A stretch of 64,000 nt of DNA from Moraxella catarrhalis (GTDB taxonomy: Bacteria; Pseudomonadota; Gammaproteobacteria; Pseudomonadales; Moraxellaceae). A model generated the notes under the pieces. That model was not told the DNA's origin, did not search any database, and saw nothing but the letters and a program-made list of their open reading frames with translations. Within the stretch, counting starts at the first letter, position 1. Each line of letters begins with the position of its first letter. Position numbers and translations under genes: made by a program. This document shows positions 16,901 through 27,544 of the stretch, piece after piece. The stretch covers positions 104,606 to 168,605 of the forward strand of contig NZ_LXHE01000014.1 of NCBI RefSeq assembly GCF_001656295.1, read 5' to 3'.

Positions 16901-19900
16901 ATGAAACGCATATTAATTAACGCCACGCATAACGAAGAGATTCGTGTTGCGCTCTGTAAAGACAATCATCTATACGACTTCGACCTTGAAAATCGTACTC
17001 GTGAACAAAAAAAAGCGAACATCTACAAAGGGCACATTACCCGTGTAGAGCCTTCTTTGGAAGCTGCGTTTGTTGAGTATGGCTCAGCGCGCCAAGGCTT
17101 TTTACCGCTTCGAGAAATTGCTCCTGAATACCTAAACGGCAATGCGCGCGAAGATAGCATTAAGCAGCTCATCAAAGAAGGCGATGAAGTCATCGTTCAA
17201 GTCGAAAAAGAAGAGCGCGGCAACAAAGGCGCGGCGCTCTCAACATTTATCTCATTGGCGGGTAGATATTTGGTTTTGATGCCAAATAATGCCAAAGCAG
17301 GCGGTATCAGCCGCCAAATCTCAGGCAAAGTCCGTGAAGAGATGAAGCAAATCATCGCAGGTCTTAGCCTACCAAAAGGCATGAGCGTCATCGTTCGTAC
17401 CGCAGGTTTGGGCAAAGGTGCTGTCGACCTTCAAAATGACCTTGATCATCTGTTAGACATTTGGAAATCCATCCAAGACCAAAACAAAAACCGCCCAAGT
17501 CCTTGCTTGGTGCATCAAGAAGCCGGCGTGGTCACACGTGCGGTGCGCGATTATCTGCGTGATGACATTGGCGAAGTATGGATTGACAGCGAAAATGCTT
17601 ATGATGAAGCGGCAAATTTTATCAAAGCCGTGATGCCAGCTCAAATGAGCAAACTGCGTAAATACACCGACTATGAGCCGATGTTTGCGCGTTTTGGTAT
17701 TGAGCGTCAAATCGAAACTGCTTATCAGCGCGAAGTGCGCTTGCCTTCTGGTGGCTCAATCGTCATCGATCAGACCGAAGCTTTGGTATCCATTGACATC
17801 AACTCATCAAAATCTACCAAAGGCTCAGACGTCGCCGAAACCGCCTACCACACCAATTTAGAAGCTGCCGATGAAATCGCTCGCCAGCTGCGCCTAAGAG
17901 ACATGGGCGGCTTGATTGTCATTGACTTTATTGACATGAATGATCCGCGCCACCAAAAAGACGTCGAAAAACGACTCATCGAAGCGACGCGCCATGACCG
18001 TGCGCGTGTTCAATTTGCCGAGATCAGCAAATTTGGTCTGATGGAGATGAGCCGCCAGCGCCTGCGTCCATCACTAGAAGAAGCCACAGGTTATATCTGC
18101 CCACGCTGTCATGGTAATGGCATGATTCGTGATTTGCGCTCTTTGTCGCTGTCCATCATGCGTCAAATTGAACAAATCGCCCTAAAAGAGCGCATGGGCG
18201 AAATCCAAGCCGAAGTGCCAACCGACATCGCTGCTTTTTTATTAAACGAAAAACGTGAAAGCTTGGTATATCTTGAGCAAGACAGCGGCGCACGCATCAC
18301 CATTTTGCCGCACGCGCATCTTGAAAGCCCTAACTTTAGCTTGCACTTTAATCCAGATGGTTTTGCGCCATCAAGCTATGAGCGCATCGCGGACACCGAA
18401 GAAAAAGAAAATATTGATCGCGGCTATGAAGTCAACTGGCAAACAGAGTACGAAAAACAAGACTCAAACCGCTGGCAGAAATCCGAACCAAAGCCTACCC
18501 AAAAAGCCCCTGCTGCCGAGCCAAAACCAGCAGCCAAAGCTGAACCTCAAGCAGTGGCATGGCTGTCCAATCTGTTCGCACCAAAGCCACAAGCCAAAGT
18601 TGCTGGCAGCTTAGGGACGGCAGATGCTGCTTCTGCTATCGAAGCATTGGTAAACGGCGGCGCAGTAAGCCTAGGCGCAGCGGGCATCATGGCAGATATC
18701 CCAGCACCGACAGCGGAATCAAATGCACGCCCTCAAGCAGAAGACAAGCGCCATAAAAAGCCTCGAAATGCCAAGAAGGAATCGGTCGAAGAAACCACTG
18801 CCCAAGCCCCTGAAAAAGCGGACAAAAAAACCAAAAAAGAACGCGATAAAGAACACTATCCAAAGCGTGAAGCAGGTTCTCGCCGTGAGTCTCGTGGAGA
18901 GATCGTGCGCGGTGAGACGCTTCATAAAGCCGAAGAAAAAGTAGAAAAAACAGAGAAGGCTGAGAAGCCAGTTCGTGCTGACAAGCCTAAATCTGAAAAA
19001 GCCGATAAGCCGCCACGTCAAAAAGCGGCCAATCCTGAAGATGTGGTGCTACATGTAAGCAGCATCAAAGCCGCTGAAAATAATGCGCAAGTCATACATC
19101 TTTCGCTAGATGGCAGCAAGTCAGCAAAACCATCCAAAGACGAGCCGTCGAACACCAAAGACGACGTTAAAGACGATGTCAAAGCTACACCTCAAACTTA
19201 TGCAGACAAAGCGATCAAAGCGCAAAAAGAGCCCATGCCTGTCAAGCCCAAGCCAGATGAAGTTGAGCCGGCTACACAGCCAGACGAGATCGGCACGCCA
19301 ACTACAGTCTCATCCACTGAAGGCATTGAGCCGAAACTGGCTGAAAAAATTCAGGCGCTTGCCAAATCGATGAATAAGGCTGCCAATGACCCTCGAGTGG
19401 TACAAATCGCCCTTCGGCAAACCCAGGCTGTCAATCTTAATGGGATGACAGCAGGAGCGCTTATCTTGCGCATCTTAGGTGAGTCTGCCACAGGCAATTT
19501 TGTGACTGATTTTATGAATGCAGTGGCAAAGATGTCAGCACCTTCACAATTTGATTTTGCTAACTTTGGTTACTCACCACTGGATGCCGCTGCAAAAGAT
19601 GAGTTTGGCAAATTGACCCAAGCCACCGCTCAAGCCTCGGCTCCACAGGGTAAAACTAAGACCGAGCCGCGCCCAATTACGCGACGCGCTGCCAACGACC
19701 CTCGCGGTCAGCATCCTGAGTATGTCGAAGAGACCAGCACTGGCAATGAGCCGGCGATCGAAACTGTTTTACAGGATGCCGATCAAGCCGCCTGTACTGT
19801 CTCGGACAGCGATATCGCCCCAGCCCAAGCAGTCGCCCAAGTGACGGAAACTGCCGAATCTCGACTAGAGGATATTGCTGATGACCGCAGTGCAGATAAC

Positions 19901-20521
19901 CAAAGCGCGCAGGTGATCATCGACACTAAAGCGTCGGATGAGGCATCCAAACCGGCTACCGCGTCTGCACCTGACTCGGATGACAGCCAGCTTAGCGAAG
20001 CGGTTGAAGCAGTTGAACATCTGATCGATGATGCCATCGATGCCACTGCGCTTGCTGCAGAACAAATCTCTGACAGCATTGGTGACACCGTCAGCGAGAC
20101 GATGGCTAATATCTCAACCGTCGTCTCAGCGACTGCAGATCTTCTTCTGCCTGATATGGCTGATGACGCCGCTACAGAAGCGGAGGAAGATGGTCATGAG
20201 CAGGACGAACCTGAAAATGGCAAAGCCAAAAAAGGCAGCCAAATCAAAGAGATCACCGCTAACCAAAAAACAGAGCGCAAGACCAAAGCAAATAGCTACA
20301 AAGACATGATTGAAAATGTCGCAGGTCAGCTACAACCTCAGGTTGGCATCTTAAATCTGATGGCAGCCAAGCCTGCCAAAGCGCCCAAGCCAACCAAAAC
20401 GAGAGCGCCTAGAAAGCCAAGCAAAAAACCAACTAAGGTAGAAGTGCGCAAGCTATCTAAACCTGTGGAGCCCTCGGAGTTGCCATCTGCTGAATCGGCA
20501 GATGATTCAGCCAACAACTGA
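16901..20521 (+). CDS. rne: Ribonuclease E
   Basis: This membrane-associated endoribonuclease processes rRNA and tRNA and starts mRNA decay as the degradosome core. The N-terminal catalytic half (about 1-520) has the S1 domain (residues 35-125), the magnesium-binding aspartates at 299 (SIDINSS) and 342 (IDFIDM), and the zinc link Cys400-Pro-Arg-Cys403. The remaining ~690 residues are low complexity: Lys/Glu/Ala/Pro-rich segments (560-800), an acidic part (930-1110) and a basic tail. This is the usual disordered scaffold, here longer than in E. coli (1206 against 1061). The ATG has an AAGGA site. It is monocistronic, divergent from rluC, and ends in a strong terminator. Confidence 0.96.
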   Translation: MKRILINATHNEEIRVALCKDNHLYDFDLENRTREQKKANIYKGHITRVEPSLEAAFVEYGSARQGFLPLREIAPEYLNGNAREDSIKQLIKEGDEVIVQVEKEERGNKGAALSTFISLAGRYLVLMPNNAKAGGISRQISGKVREEMKQIIAGLSLPKGMSVIVRTAGLGKGAVDLQNDLDHLLDIWKSIQDQNKNRPSPCLVHQEAGVVTRAVRDYLRDDIGEVWIDSENAYDEAANFIKAVMPAQMSKLRKYTDYEPMFARFGIERQIETAYQREVRLPSGGSIVIDQTEALVSIDINSSKSTKGSDVAETAYHTNLEAADEIARQLRLRDMGGLIVIDFIDMNDPRHQKDVEKRLIEATRHDRARVQFAEISKFGLMEMSRQRLRPSLEEATGYICPRCHGNGMIRDLRSLSLSIMRQIEQIALKERMGEIQAEVPTDIAAFLLNEKRESLVYLEQDSGARITILPHAHLESPNFSLHFNPDGFAPSSYERIADTEEKENIDRGYEVNWQTEYEKQDSNRWQKSEPKPTQKAPAAEPKPAAKAEPQAVAWLSNLFAPKPQAKVAGSLGTADAASAIEALVNGGAVSLGAAGIMADIPAPTAESNARPQAEDKRHKKPRNAKKESVEETTAQAPEKADKKTKKERDKEHYPKREAGSRRESRGEIVRGETLHKAEEKVEKTEKAEKPVRADKPKSEKADKPPRQKAANPEDVVLHVSSIKAAENNAQVIHLSLDGSKSAKPSKDEPSNTKDDVKDDVKATPQTYADKAIKAQKEPMPVKPKPDEVEPATQPDEIGTPTTVSSTEGIEPKLAEKIQALAKSMNKAANDPRVVQIALRQTQAVNLNGMTAGALILRILGESATGNFVTDFMNAVAKMSAPSQFDFANFGYSPLDAAAKDEFGKLTQATAQASAPQGKTKTEPRPITRRAANDPRGQHPEYVEETSTGNEPAIETVLQDADQAACTVSDSDIAPAQAVAQVTETAESRLEDIADDRSADNQSAQVIIDTKASDEASKPATASAPDSDDSQLSEAVEAVEHLIDDAIDATALAAEQISDSIGDTVSETMANISTVVSATADLLLPDMADDAATEAEEDGHEQDEPENGKAKKGSQIKEITANQKTERKTKANSYKDMIENVAGQLQPQVGILNLMAAKPAKAPKPTKTRAPRKPSKKPTKVEVRKLSKPVEPSELPSAESADDSANN

Positions 20522-20540
20522 CGCACAGAGTATGTGCATC

Positions 20541-20574
20541 AAAAAGCGCCATGTGTATTCATGGCGCTTTTATT
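20541..20574 (+). terminator. Intrinsic terminator after rne
   Basis: AAAAAGCGCCATG and CATGGCGCTTTT pair around a 6-nt loop, followed by a T-rich tract; it also faces the convergent amidase gene. Confidence 0.88.
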
Positions 20575-20591
20575 ATTTTAGGCTAAAATGA

Positions 20592-21443
20592 CTAAAACTT
20601 AAGGGCATCAGGGTGATATTTTTTATTGAGCGCGCGTAAAATTGCCAAACTTTCAGCATCCATCTCACCGGTTAAGCGCTCAGGACGAAAATGCAGCTGA
20701 AACGCATAAATCACATTTCGGCTTGCCCGATCCCATTCATCGCTTGAATTTATATGATAGCCATAGCGCGCCAGCTCCTGTTTGATTCGGCTAATGGGTA
20801 TGGCATCCATTCCTGCTTGATTCAGCTCCATCAAAAACTGATCTTTATCATCTTCATCATACCATGCGCCGATCCCATGCTCACGATATAGATACTCCCA
20901 AGGAAATTGCGCACCTGGATCAATTTTTCGAGAAGGCGCAATGTCTGAATGACCCACGATATGGGTAGGCTTGATGTCGTATTTTTTGATGAGGTGCGAC
21001 AAAAGCTCAGCCACTTTTTGAATCTGAAGTGGTTTATAAGGCACATAAGCCTCAGGCGGCAGATAGTTTTTTGAGCCCAAATATTGCTGATAGACGCCTT
21101 CATTGACGATCTCGATGCCGATGGAGATGTCATTGAGCGCAGACTTACCTTGAAAGCGGCTCATCCCTGCGTGCCAAGCTTTTTTGTGATCTTCGACCAA
21201 TTGATAAATACGTGGATCCGTCCCAGACGGAATCAGATAGTGGCTGCTGACTCGCCCAGTGGTCAGCACCTCCAAAGAATTTTGATCATCTTCAGCGGTA
21301 TAGTGGAGCACGATGTACTCAATACGCTCAGATTGACCTTGTGCTTGGTGAGCAGTTTCGATAGGGAAGCGAGTTGTCACACACCCTGTCAATAACATGG
21401 TAGCACTAAGCGCCGTTAGCAAAGCTTTTTTTATCATCGTCAT
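20592..21443 (-). CDS. Lipoprotein N-acetylmuramoyl-L-alanine amidase, AmiD-like
   Basis: This zinc amidase of the Amidase_2 (type 2) family cleaves the bond between muramic acid and L-alanine in peptidoglycan or anhydro-muropeptides. The N-terminus is a lipoprotein signal (LSATMLLTGC), so it is probably anchored to the outer membrane on the periplasmic side like AmiD, unlike cytosolic AmpD. Zinc and catalytic motifs are visible: IVLHYTAE, the WHAG element, and THIVGHSDIAPSRKIDPG. A C-terminal helical peptidoglycan-binding domain follows (VIYAFQLHFRPE). The frame is open 25 codons upstream of 21443; two ATGs (21443 and 21437) start a normal signal peptide, and neither has a strong ribosome site. 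Confidence 0.86.
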   Translation of the reverse strand: MTMIKKALLTALSATMLLTGCVTTRFPIETAHQAQGQSERIEYIVLHYTAEDDQNSLEVLTTGRVSSHYLIPSGTDPRIYQLVEDHKKAWHAGMSRFQGKSALNDISIGIEIVNEGVYQQYLGSKNYLPPEAYVPYKPLQIQKVAELLSHLIKKYDIKPTHIVGHSDIAPSRKIDPGAQFPWEYLYREHGIGAWYDEDDKDQFLMELNQAGMDAIPISRIKQELARYGYHINSSDEWDRASRNVIYAFQLHFRPERLTGEMDAESLAILRALNKKYHPDALKF

Positions 21444-21598
21444 TTGATACTGATCGTAATCTAAGATAACATAGAATTTTAGCAAACAAATGTGAAAAAT
21501 TAACAACAATTGACCCAAAGATCAATTGTTGTTAATCGGATAACATCCCATCTGTATAAACCGAGTGTCAAACTAAGATGGGTAAACGCATTGAGCGA

Positions 21599-23050
21599 TC
21601 ACTGAACACCACCGATGGCGACGTATTTGATTTCTAAATAATCTTCAATGCCGTATTTTGAGCCTTCACGCCCAAGCCCTGACTGCTTAACACCGCCAAA
21701 AGGAGCGGCTGCATTAGATACCAGTCCAGTGTTCACGCCCACCATACCGAACGCCAGGCGTTCAGAGACGCGGATGACTCGGTTAAGATTTTGACTATAA
21801 AAATAAGACGCTAAGCCAAATTCGGTATCGTTGGCACGGCGGATGACTTCTTCTTCATCCTCAAAACGAAACACTGGCGCAATCGGCGCAAAAATCTCTT
21901 CTTGAGCGACGCGCATCTGATCATTGGCATATTTGATCACTGCAGGTTTGAAGAACAGCTCACCTTGATCTTCAAGCTTACCGCCGCCGACGATCTCGCC
22001 GCCTTTGTCTTTGGCATCTTCAAGCAGCTCTAGGCTTTTATCGACGGCATCTTGATTGATCAAAGGTCCGATATCCACCCCTGATTTGGTGCCATCGCCA
22101 ACTTTTAGCTCAGCAGTCTTTTCAATCAATTTCTCTACAAATGCCTCATAAATCCCCGCTTGAACATAGATGCGATTGGCACAGACACAAGTTTGCCCTG
22201 CATTACGATACTTAGCCGCGATCGCGCCTTCGACGGCAGCATCAAGATCAGCATCATCAAAGACGATGAAAGGTGCATTGCCTCCAAGCTCCATAGACAC
22301 TTTTTTGATGGTGTCGGCACACTGTGAGAGCAGCTGACGACCCACTGGCGTTGAGCCTGTGAAACTAAATTTACGCACGCTGTCGTGCTGTGTGAGCACT
22401 TCACCAATATCCGAAGCCTTGCCTGTAATCACATTAAAAACGCCCGCAGGAATGCCTGCCTCCTCAGCGAGCGCTGCCATCGCCAACGCCGAAAATGGCG
22501 TCAAAGAAGCAGGACGAATCACAAAAGTACACCCTGCCGCCAAAGCGGGTGCCACTTTTCTGGCAATCATGGCATTTGGAAAATTCCATGGCGTAATGGC
22601 AGCACACACTCCAACTGGCTGCTTGATGACAAGCACACGCTCAGAACCTGATTTGGCAGGAATGGTATCACCATAAATGCGCTTACCTTCTTCAGCAAAC
22701 CACTCAATATAAGACGCGCCATAAGCAACTTCACCACTTGACTCCTTCAAGGGCTTGCCTTGCTCAGCCGTCATAATCAGCGCAAGCTCATCTTGATGCT
22801 CCATCATCAAATCAAACCAGCGACGCATGATGTCAGCACGCTCCTGTGCGCTTTTGGCTTGCCAAGTCGTCAGTGCTCGCTCAGCAGCTTCTATCGCCTT
22901 TGTCGCTTCTTTGGCACCCATATTTGGGACAGTGCCGATGACTTCACCCGTTGCTGGATTCGTCACCTCAATGGTGCTTTTATTATCTGCTGGCAGCCAT
23001 TGACCATCAATGTATGCTTCGGTTTTAAACAATTTTTGATTAAAATTCAT
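21599..23050 (-). CDS. gabD: Succinate-semialdehyde dehydrogenase (NADP+)
   Basis: This aldehyde dehydrogenase oxidises succinate semialdehyde to succinate, feeding GABA-derived carbon into the TCA cycle. The 483-residue protein is collinear with GabD: PWNFPNAMIARKVAPALAAG, the catalytic Glu in SMELGGNAPFIVFDDADLD, the nucleophile Cys in NAGQTCVCANRIYVQ (the CVC pair is typical of GabD), and the C-terminal SGLGREGSKYGIEDYLE. One oddity is VIRPAS where most family members have KPAS, the lysine that contacts the cofactor ribose. The ATG at 23050 follows a GGGGAAGAG site; eight upstream codons are not needed. No gabT or gabP is next to it. Confidence 0.91.
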   Translation of the reverse strand: MNFNQKLFKTEAYIDGQWLPADNKSTIEVTNPATGEVIGTVPNMGAKEATKAIEAAERALTTWQAKSAQERADIMRRWFDLMMEHQDELALIMTAEQGKPLKESSGEVAYGASYIEWFAEEGKRIYGDTIPAKSGSERVLVIKQPVGVCAAITPWNFPNAMIARKVAPALAAGCTFVIRPASLTPFSALAMAALAEEAGIPAGVFNVITGKASDIGEVLTQHDSVRKFSFTGSTPVGRQLLSQCADTIKKVSMELGGNAPFIVFDDADLDAAVEGAIAAKYRNAGQTCVCANRIYVQAGIYEAFVEKLIEKTAELKVGDGTKSGVDIGPLINQDAVDKSLELLEDAKDKGGEIVGGGKLEDQGELFFKPAVIKYANDQMRVAQEEIFAPIAPVFRFEDEEEVIRRANDTEFGLASYFYSQNLNRVIRVSERLAFGMVGVNTGLVSNAAAPFGGVKQSGLGREGSKYGIEDYLEIKYVAIGGVQ

Positions 23051-23195
23051 CTCTTCCCCTAGTGTACTTGTCAATTAATTCGCTTAATTCATTGTAGGAA
23101 AGGACATCCATAATTTCAAGTTACCATTTGTTTAGCGATTTACAGATGATCTTAAGTTGTATTAAGAGTGTAACTATTTAACGCCGTACAAATAC

Positions 23196-23232
23196 AAAAC
23201 CGCTTTTTAACCAGTCGTAAAAAGCGGTTTTT
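23196..23232 (-). terminator. Intrinsic terminator after glcB
   Basis: A 14-bp stem (AAAACCGCTTTTTA with its complement) around a 7-nt loop lies about 20 nt past the glcB stop on the minus strand, with the T run on that strand. Confidence 0.88.
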
Positions 23233-23254
23233 GATCAGATTAATGGATTAGCCA

Positions 23255-25420
23255 TCAATCACCAGTATAGCCTTTGAGCTTTAGGCGAGCGGCATGAAGT
23301 AGCGGCTCGGTGTAGCCTGAAGGCTGCTGTGCGCCCTTGAAAATCAAGTCGGCAGCCGCTTGGAATGCGATGCTGTTATCAAAGTCGGCAGCCATTGGAC
23401 GATAGGCGGGATCGTCGGCATTTTGTTCATCAACAACTTTCGCCATGCGCTTTAACACCTCCCAGACTTGCTCTTCGGTCACCACGCCATGCTCAAGCCA
23501 GTTAGCAACATGCTGGCTTGAAATACGCAAGGTCGCACGGTCTTCCATCAGACCCACGTCATTGATGTCAGGCACTTTTGAGCAGCCCACACCCAAATCA
23601 ACCCAGCGAACCACATAGCCCAAGATGCCTTGGCAGTTATTTTCAAGTTCGCGAGTCTTTTCTTCGTCACTCCAATTGGTATCGGTTGCCAAAGGAATGG
23701 TCAGCAAATCATCCAAGCTTGGGGCAGCTTGCTGTGCTAAGGCTTCTTGACGCTCAGCCACACTGCACTGATGATAGTGGATCGCATGGATGGTCGCGCC
23801 TGATGGCGATGGTACCCAAGCACAGCTTGCGCCAGCTTTTGGATGCTCAATCTTAGACTTATACATATCAGCCAACTCGTCAGGCTTTGGCCACATGCCT
23901 TTACCGATTTGAGCACGGCCCTTAAGACCTGATTGAAGACCGATGGCAACGTTACGCTCTTCATACGCATTAAACCAAGTCTGACCTTTGATCTCACCCT
24001 TACGGACAAATGGACCTGCTTTCATGGCAGTGTGAATCTCATCACCCGTACGGTCCATAAATCCAGTATTGATAAAAATGGTGCGATCTTTGGCTTTTTC
24101 GATGCAGTTTTTTAGGTTGGCAGAAGTACGGCGCTCTTCATCCATAATACCCACTTTCAAGCTCTTGGCAGGCAAGCCAAGCAGCTGCTCACTGCGCTCA
24201 AATAACTCAACAGCAAATGCCACTTCTTCAGAGCCGTGCATTTTTGGTTTTACGATATACATTGAGCCTGTGCGAGAGTTTCTGAGTGTATTTTTGCCCT
24301 TTAGATCTACAATCGTCAGCAGCGGCGTGATAACGCCATCCATGATGCCTTCGAACACTTCTTCGCCATCAACCAAAATGGTAGGGTTGGTCATCAAATG
24401 TCCCACATTACGAAGCAGCATCACCGAGCGACCATGTAGGGTTTGGGTATTGCCATCAAGATCAGTATAAGTGCGGTCTTCATTCAGACGGCGAGTGATG
24501 GTTTTGCCATTTTTTTCCATGACTTCGGTCAAATCGCCTTTCATCAGACCCAGCCAGTTGCGATAGCCCTCAACTTTTTCTGCCGCATCGACAGCAGCAA
24601 CAGAATCTTCAAGGTCTTGAATGGTGGTTACCGCTGCTTCCAAGATCACATCTTTGACGCCAGCTTTGTCGGTTTGACCGATAGAGCTTGCTGCATCGAC
24701 TTCAATAATAACATGTAAGCCGTTGTTTTTTAGGACAATTTGATTTGGTGCTGACGACTCGCCATTAAAGCCTGCCAGCTGCTCAGCCTTAGCCAAAGTC
24801 GTCTCGCCATCGCCCAATTTGACGATCAATTTACCATCGCCAACCGCATAAGCTGTCGCGTCAGCATGAGATCCTCCTGCCAATGGGAAAGTATCGTCCA
24901 AAAACTGCTTGGCAAATGCGATGACTTTCTCGCCGCGCACTGGATTGTATCCTTTGCCCTTTTCAGCCCCATCTGTTTCAGCAATCACATCAAAGCCATA
25001 TAAGGCATCATACAATGAGCCCCAGCGCGCATTGGCAGCGTTTAGGCAGTAGCGCGCGTTACGCACAGGCACCACCAGCTGTGCACCTGCGATCGTTGCG
25101 ATCTCATCATCGACATTTTCGGTGGTGATGGTGAAATCTGCCACTTCAGGCTCAAGATAACCGATTTCGGTTAAGAATTGTTTATAGCTTTCAAGCTCAT
25201 AAGTATTGTTCGCGTGCCAATCATCGATCTTAGCTTGCAGCTCGTCACGGCGCTCAAGCAGCGCTTTGTTTTTTGGGGTCAAATCTTTGATGATAGATTC
25301 AAATCCTGACCAAAATTCATCACTTGAAAGACCTGATAAAGGCAGAGCTTCTTTTTCAATAAAGTTGAAAAGAATTTCATCAACTGCCAAACTGCCCTTT
25401 TGAATACGAGTGGTAGCCAT
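23255..25420 (-). CDS. glcB: Malate synthase G
   Basis: This cytosolic enzyme condenses glyoxylate and acetyl-CoA to malate, the second step of the glyoxylate shunt. The 721-residue length and the monomeric G-type architecture are normal. Motifs include [27 protein letters not shown], the active-site NRTGDEIHT segment, [15 protein letters not shown], and [16 protein letters not shown]. An AAGGA site precedes the ATG. It lies just downstream of aceA on the same strand with a terminator-like hairpin between, so both shunt enzymes are encoded together. Growth on acetate, fatty acids or ethanol is the expected physiological use. Confidence 0.96.
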   Translation of the reverse strand: MATTRIQKGSLAVDEILFNFIEKEALPLSGLSSDEFWSGFESIIKDLTPKNKALLERRDELQAKIDDWHANNTYELESYKQFLTEIGYLEPEVADFTITTENVDDEIATIAGAQLVVPVRNARYCLNAANARWGSLYDALYGFDVIAETDGAEKGKGYNPVRGEKVIAFAKQFLDDTFPLAGGSHADATAYAVGDGKLIVKLGDGETTLAKAEQLAGFNGESSAPNQIVLKNNGLHVIIEVDAASSIGQTDKAGVKDVILEAAVTTIQDLEDSVAAVDAAEKVEGYRNWLGLMKGDLTEVMEKNGKTITRRLNEDRTYTDLDGNTQTLHGRSVMLLRNVGHLMTNPTILVDGEEVFEGIMDGVITPLLTIVDLKGKNTLRNSRTGSMYIVKPKMHGSEEVAFAVELFERSEQLLGLPAKSLKVGIMDEERRTSANLKNCIEKAKDRTIFINTGFMDRTGDEIHTAMKAGPFVRKGEIKGQTWFNAYEERNVAIGLQSGLKGRAQIGKGMWPKPDELADMYKSKIEHPKAGASCAWVPSPSGATIHAIHYHQCSVAERQEALAQQAAPSLDDLLTIPLATDTNWSDEEKTRELENNCQGILGYVVRWVDLGVGCSKVPDINDVGLMEDRATLRISSQHVANWLEHGVVTEEQVWEVLKRMAKVVDEQNADDPAYRPMAADFDNSIAFQAAADLIFKGAQQPSGYTEPLLHAARLKLKGYTGD

Positions 25421-25453
25421 ATTTTTGTCCTTAAAATATTCTAAATTAAAATC

Positions 25454-25501
25454 AAAAAGGCGATGCTTTAACTGGGTTCTCCAATCAAAACACCGCCTTT
25501 G
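25454..25501 (-). terminator. Terminator or attenuator between aceA and glcB
   Basis: On the minus strand AAAGGCGGTG pairs with CATCGCCTTT (one G-U pair) around a long loop and is followed by TTGATTTT. It may reduce glcB expression relative to aceA, since no other strong glcB promoter is obvious. Confidence 0.65.
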
Positions 25502-25537
25502 CAGATGTCAAAACATCATGAATAAACCATCGTGGAA

Positions 25538-27136
25538 TTAGCCACCGAATTGGTTCATGGTGTTTTTGCTTGCGTCGCCTGCTTTTAGTGCATTCTCACC
25601 AGAGAAGATTTCTTTGTGGTCGTCACCGATATCCGAACCTGCCATCGCTTGGTGCTTAACGCAAGCAATACCGCCGCGGATTTCTTTACGCTGTACGCCA
25701 GCCACATACGCAAGCATACCTTCATCACCGAAGTAGCCTTTAGCAAGCTCATGCGTTGATAGTGCTGCTGTGTGGTAAGTTGGTAGCGTGATTAGGTGGT
25801 GGAAAACACCTGCTTCGCGCGCAGCGTCCGCTTGGAAAGTACGGATTTTTTCGTCAGCATCACGAGCCAATTCAGAATCATCATACTGTGCATCCATCAA
25901 TTTGGCGCGGTCATAGCCTGACAAATCACGACCTTCATCAGCCCAGCGATCGTACGCTTGTTGACGGAAGTTGATTGTCCAGTTAAATGATGGCGAGTTG
26001 TTGTAAACTAATTTAGCGTCTGGTACTTGCTTTTTGATGTCATTGACAAAGCTTGCGATACCTTGAACGTCTGGCGTTGGGGTTTCGATCCAGATCATGT
26101 CTGCGCCATTTTGTAGTGAAGTTACGCAGTCAAGAACAACGCGGTCATGTTGAGTACCTTCGCGGAACTGATATAAACCTGATGGCAGACGAGTTGGGCG
26201 GTGTAGCTTACCATCACGCTTGATCAAGATTTCGTCTTCTTGCGCTTCAGAGATATCAATTTCAGTAGTTTCTAGGTAGCTGATGTACTTAGATGCTAGA
26301 TCGCCTGGCTCGCGAGATACTGGGATTTTTTGAGTTAGGTCAGCACCTTCAGAGTCGGTTCGCGCTACAATCACACCATCATCTACACCTAGCTCTAAGA
26401 ATGCATAGCGAATAGCGTTGATTTTGGCTAAGAAATCTTCGTGTGGTACAGTCACTTTACCAGCTTGGTGACCACACTGCTTAGCGTCTGATACTTGGTT
26501 TTCGATTTGGATGGCACACGCGCCTGCTTCGATCATTTGCTTAGTTAGCAAGTAAGTCGCTTCTTCGTTACCAAAACCTGCGTCAATGTCAGCGATGATA
26601 GGCACAACGTGGGTTTCAAAGTTGTCGATTTGTGCTTCGATTTCTTTGACTTTGGCATCGTCGCCTGCTGCTTCTGCTTTTTGCATCGCACGGAACAGAT
26701 CGTTTAGCTCTTTTGCATCTGCTTGACGAAGGAAAGTGTAGATCTCTTCGATCAGCTTAGGCACAGCGGTTTTTTCGTGCATAGATTGGTCAGGTAGTGG
26801 ACCAAATTCTGAACGAAGTGCTGCAACCATCCAGCCTGATAGGTAGATATAGCGCTTGTTGGTGGTGCCAAAATATTTTTTGTTGGCGATCATTTTTTGT
26901 TGAGCAATGAAACCATGCCAGCAGCCTAGCGACTGAGTGTATTTGCTGTTGTCAGCATCGTACTCTGCCATATCTTTACGCATGATCGCAGCAGTATATT
27001 TGGCGATGTCTAGACCAGTTTTAAAACGATTTTGTACAATCATACGAGCCGCATCTTCTGCGCGAATCGCATCCCAAGTACCGCCCAATTTTTCTTTTAC
27101 ATTACGAACATGTTCTAGCGCTGATTGATAAGTCAT
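25538..27136 (-). CDS. aceA: Isocitrate lyase
   Basis: It splits isocitrate into succinate and glyoxylate at the entry of the glyoxylate shunt. The 532-residue protein belongs to the long form known from Pseudomonas and Acinetobacter. The active-site loop reads KQCGH, with the catalytic Cys at 221. IADIDAGFGN provides metal ligands, and ENQVSDAKQCGHQAGK is characteristic of this subgroup. The ATG at 27136 has an AAGGAG site 6 nt upstream; 18 further in-frame codons upstream are not conserved-looking. No isocitrate dehydrogenase kinase (aceK) or iclR is adjacent. Confidence 0.96.
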   Translation of the reverse strand: MTYQSALEHVRNVKEKLGGTWDAIRAEDAARMIVQNRFKTGLDIAKYTAAIMRKDMAEYDADNSKYTQSLGCWHGFIAQQKMIANKKYFGTTNKRYIYLSGWMVAALRSEFGPLPDQSMHEKTAVPKLIEEIYTFLRQADAKELNDLFRAMQKAEAAGDDAKVKEIEAQIDNFETHVVPIIADIDAGFGNEEATYLLTKQMIEAGACAIQIENQVSDAKQCGHQAGKVTVPHEDFLAKINAIRYAFLELGVDDGVIVARTDSEGADLTQKIPVSREPGDLASKYISYLETTEIDISEAQEDEILIKRDGKLHRPTRLPSGLYQFREGTQHDRVVLDCVTSLQNGADMIWIETPTPDVQGIASFVNDIKKQVPDAKLVYNNSPSFNWTINFRQQAYDRWADEGRDLSGYDRAKLMDAQYDDSELARDADEKIRTFQADAAREAGVFHHLITLPTYHTAALSTHELAKGYFGDEGMLAYVAGVQRKEIRGGIACVKHQAMAGSDIGDDHKEIFSGENALKAGDASKNTMNQFGG

Positions 27137-27544
27137 TGCTAACTCCTTTTGATTTGACAACTCAATAAATATCTTATAACAAGATTGCACCTTAGTGCCT
27201 AATGGCTGAGTGGGTGATTTTAGGGTCTACTAAAGTTACCGATCATCCCAACCGTTACATACAGAATACCCAAATTTACACGATTAATCCAATAGCCTTG
27301 CCCAATGTTCATCATTTTTAAAATAAATGGCTATGAAATTGTCATTAAATTTTCAAATAAATAATATCATATTGTCACTGAGGGTTGATTTGTCTCAGAT
27401 TTTTTAAGTTGTCTATCATAATTTGTTTAATCAATATGATAAGATATTTTTTATAATAAAGCCAATCATCGTTGCCAAATTTATCTTTATCAGCGGTTTT
27501 TATGCTAAAATTATACACCTGTACCGCCAATAGATGATGACTTC
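27137..27544. other. aceA-ubiC divergent intergenic region
   Basis: About 400 AT-rich nt lie between the divergent aceA and ubiC starts and must hold both promoters. A TATAAT at 27452-27457 faces ubiC, but no well-placed -35 box accompanies it. I see no clear operator or RNA gene. Confidence 0.35.

Noticed and set aside
24069..24470. 133-codon frame antisense to glcB
   Set aside because: Lies entirely inside a well-supported gene and has no family resemblance.
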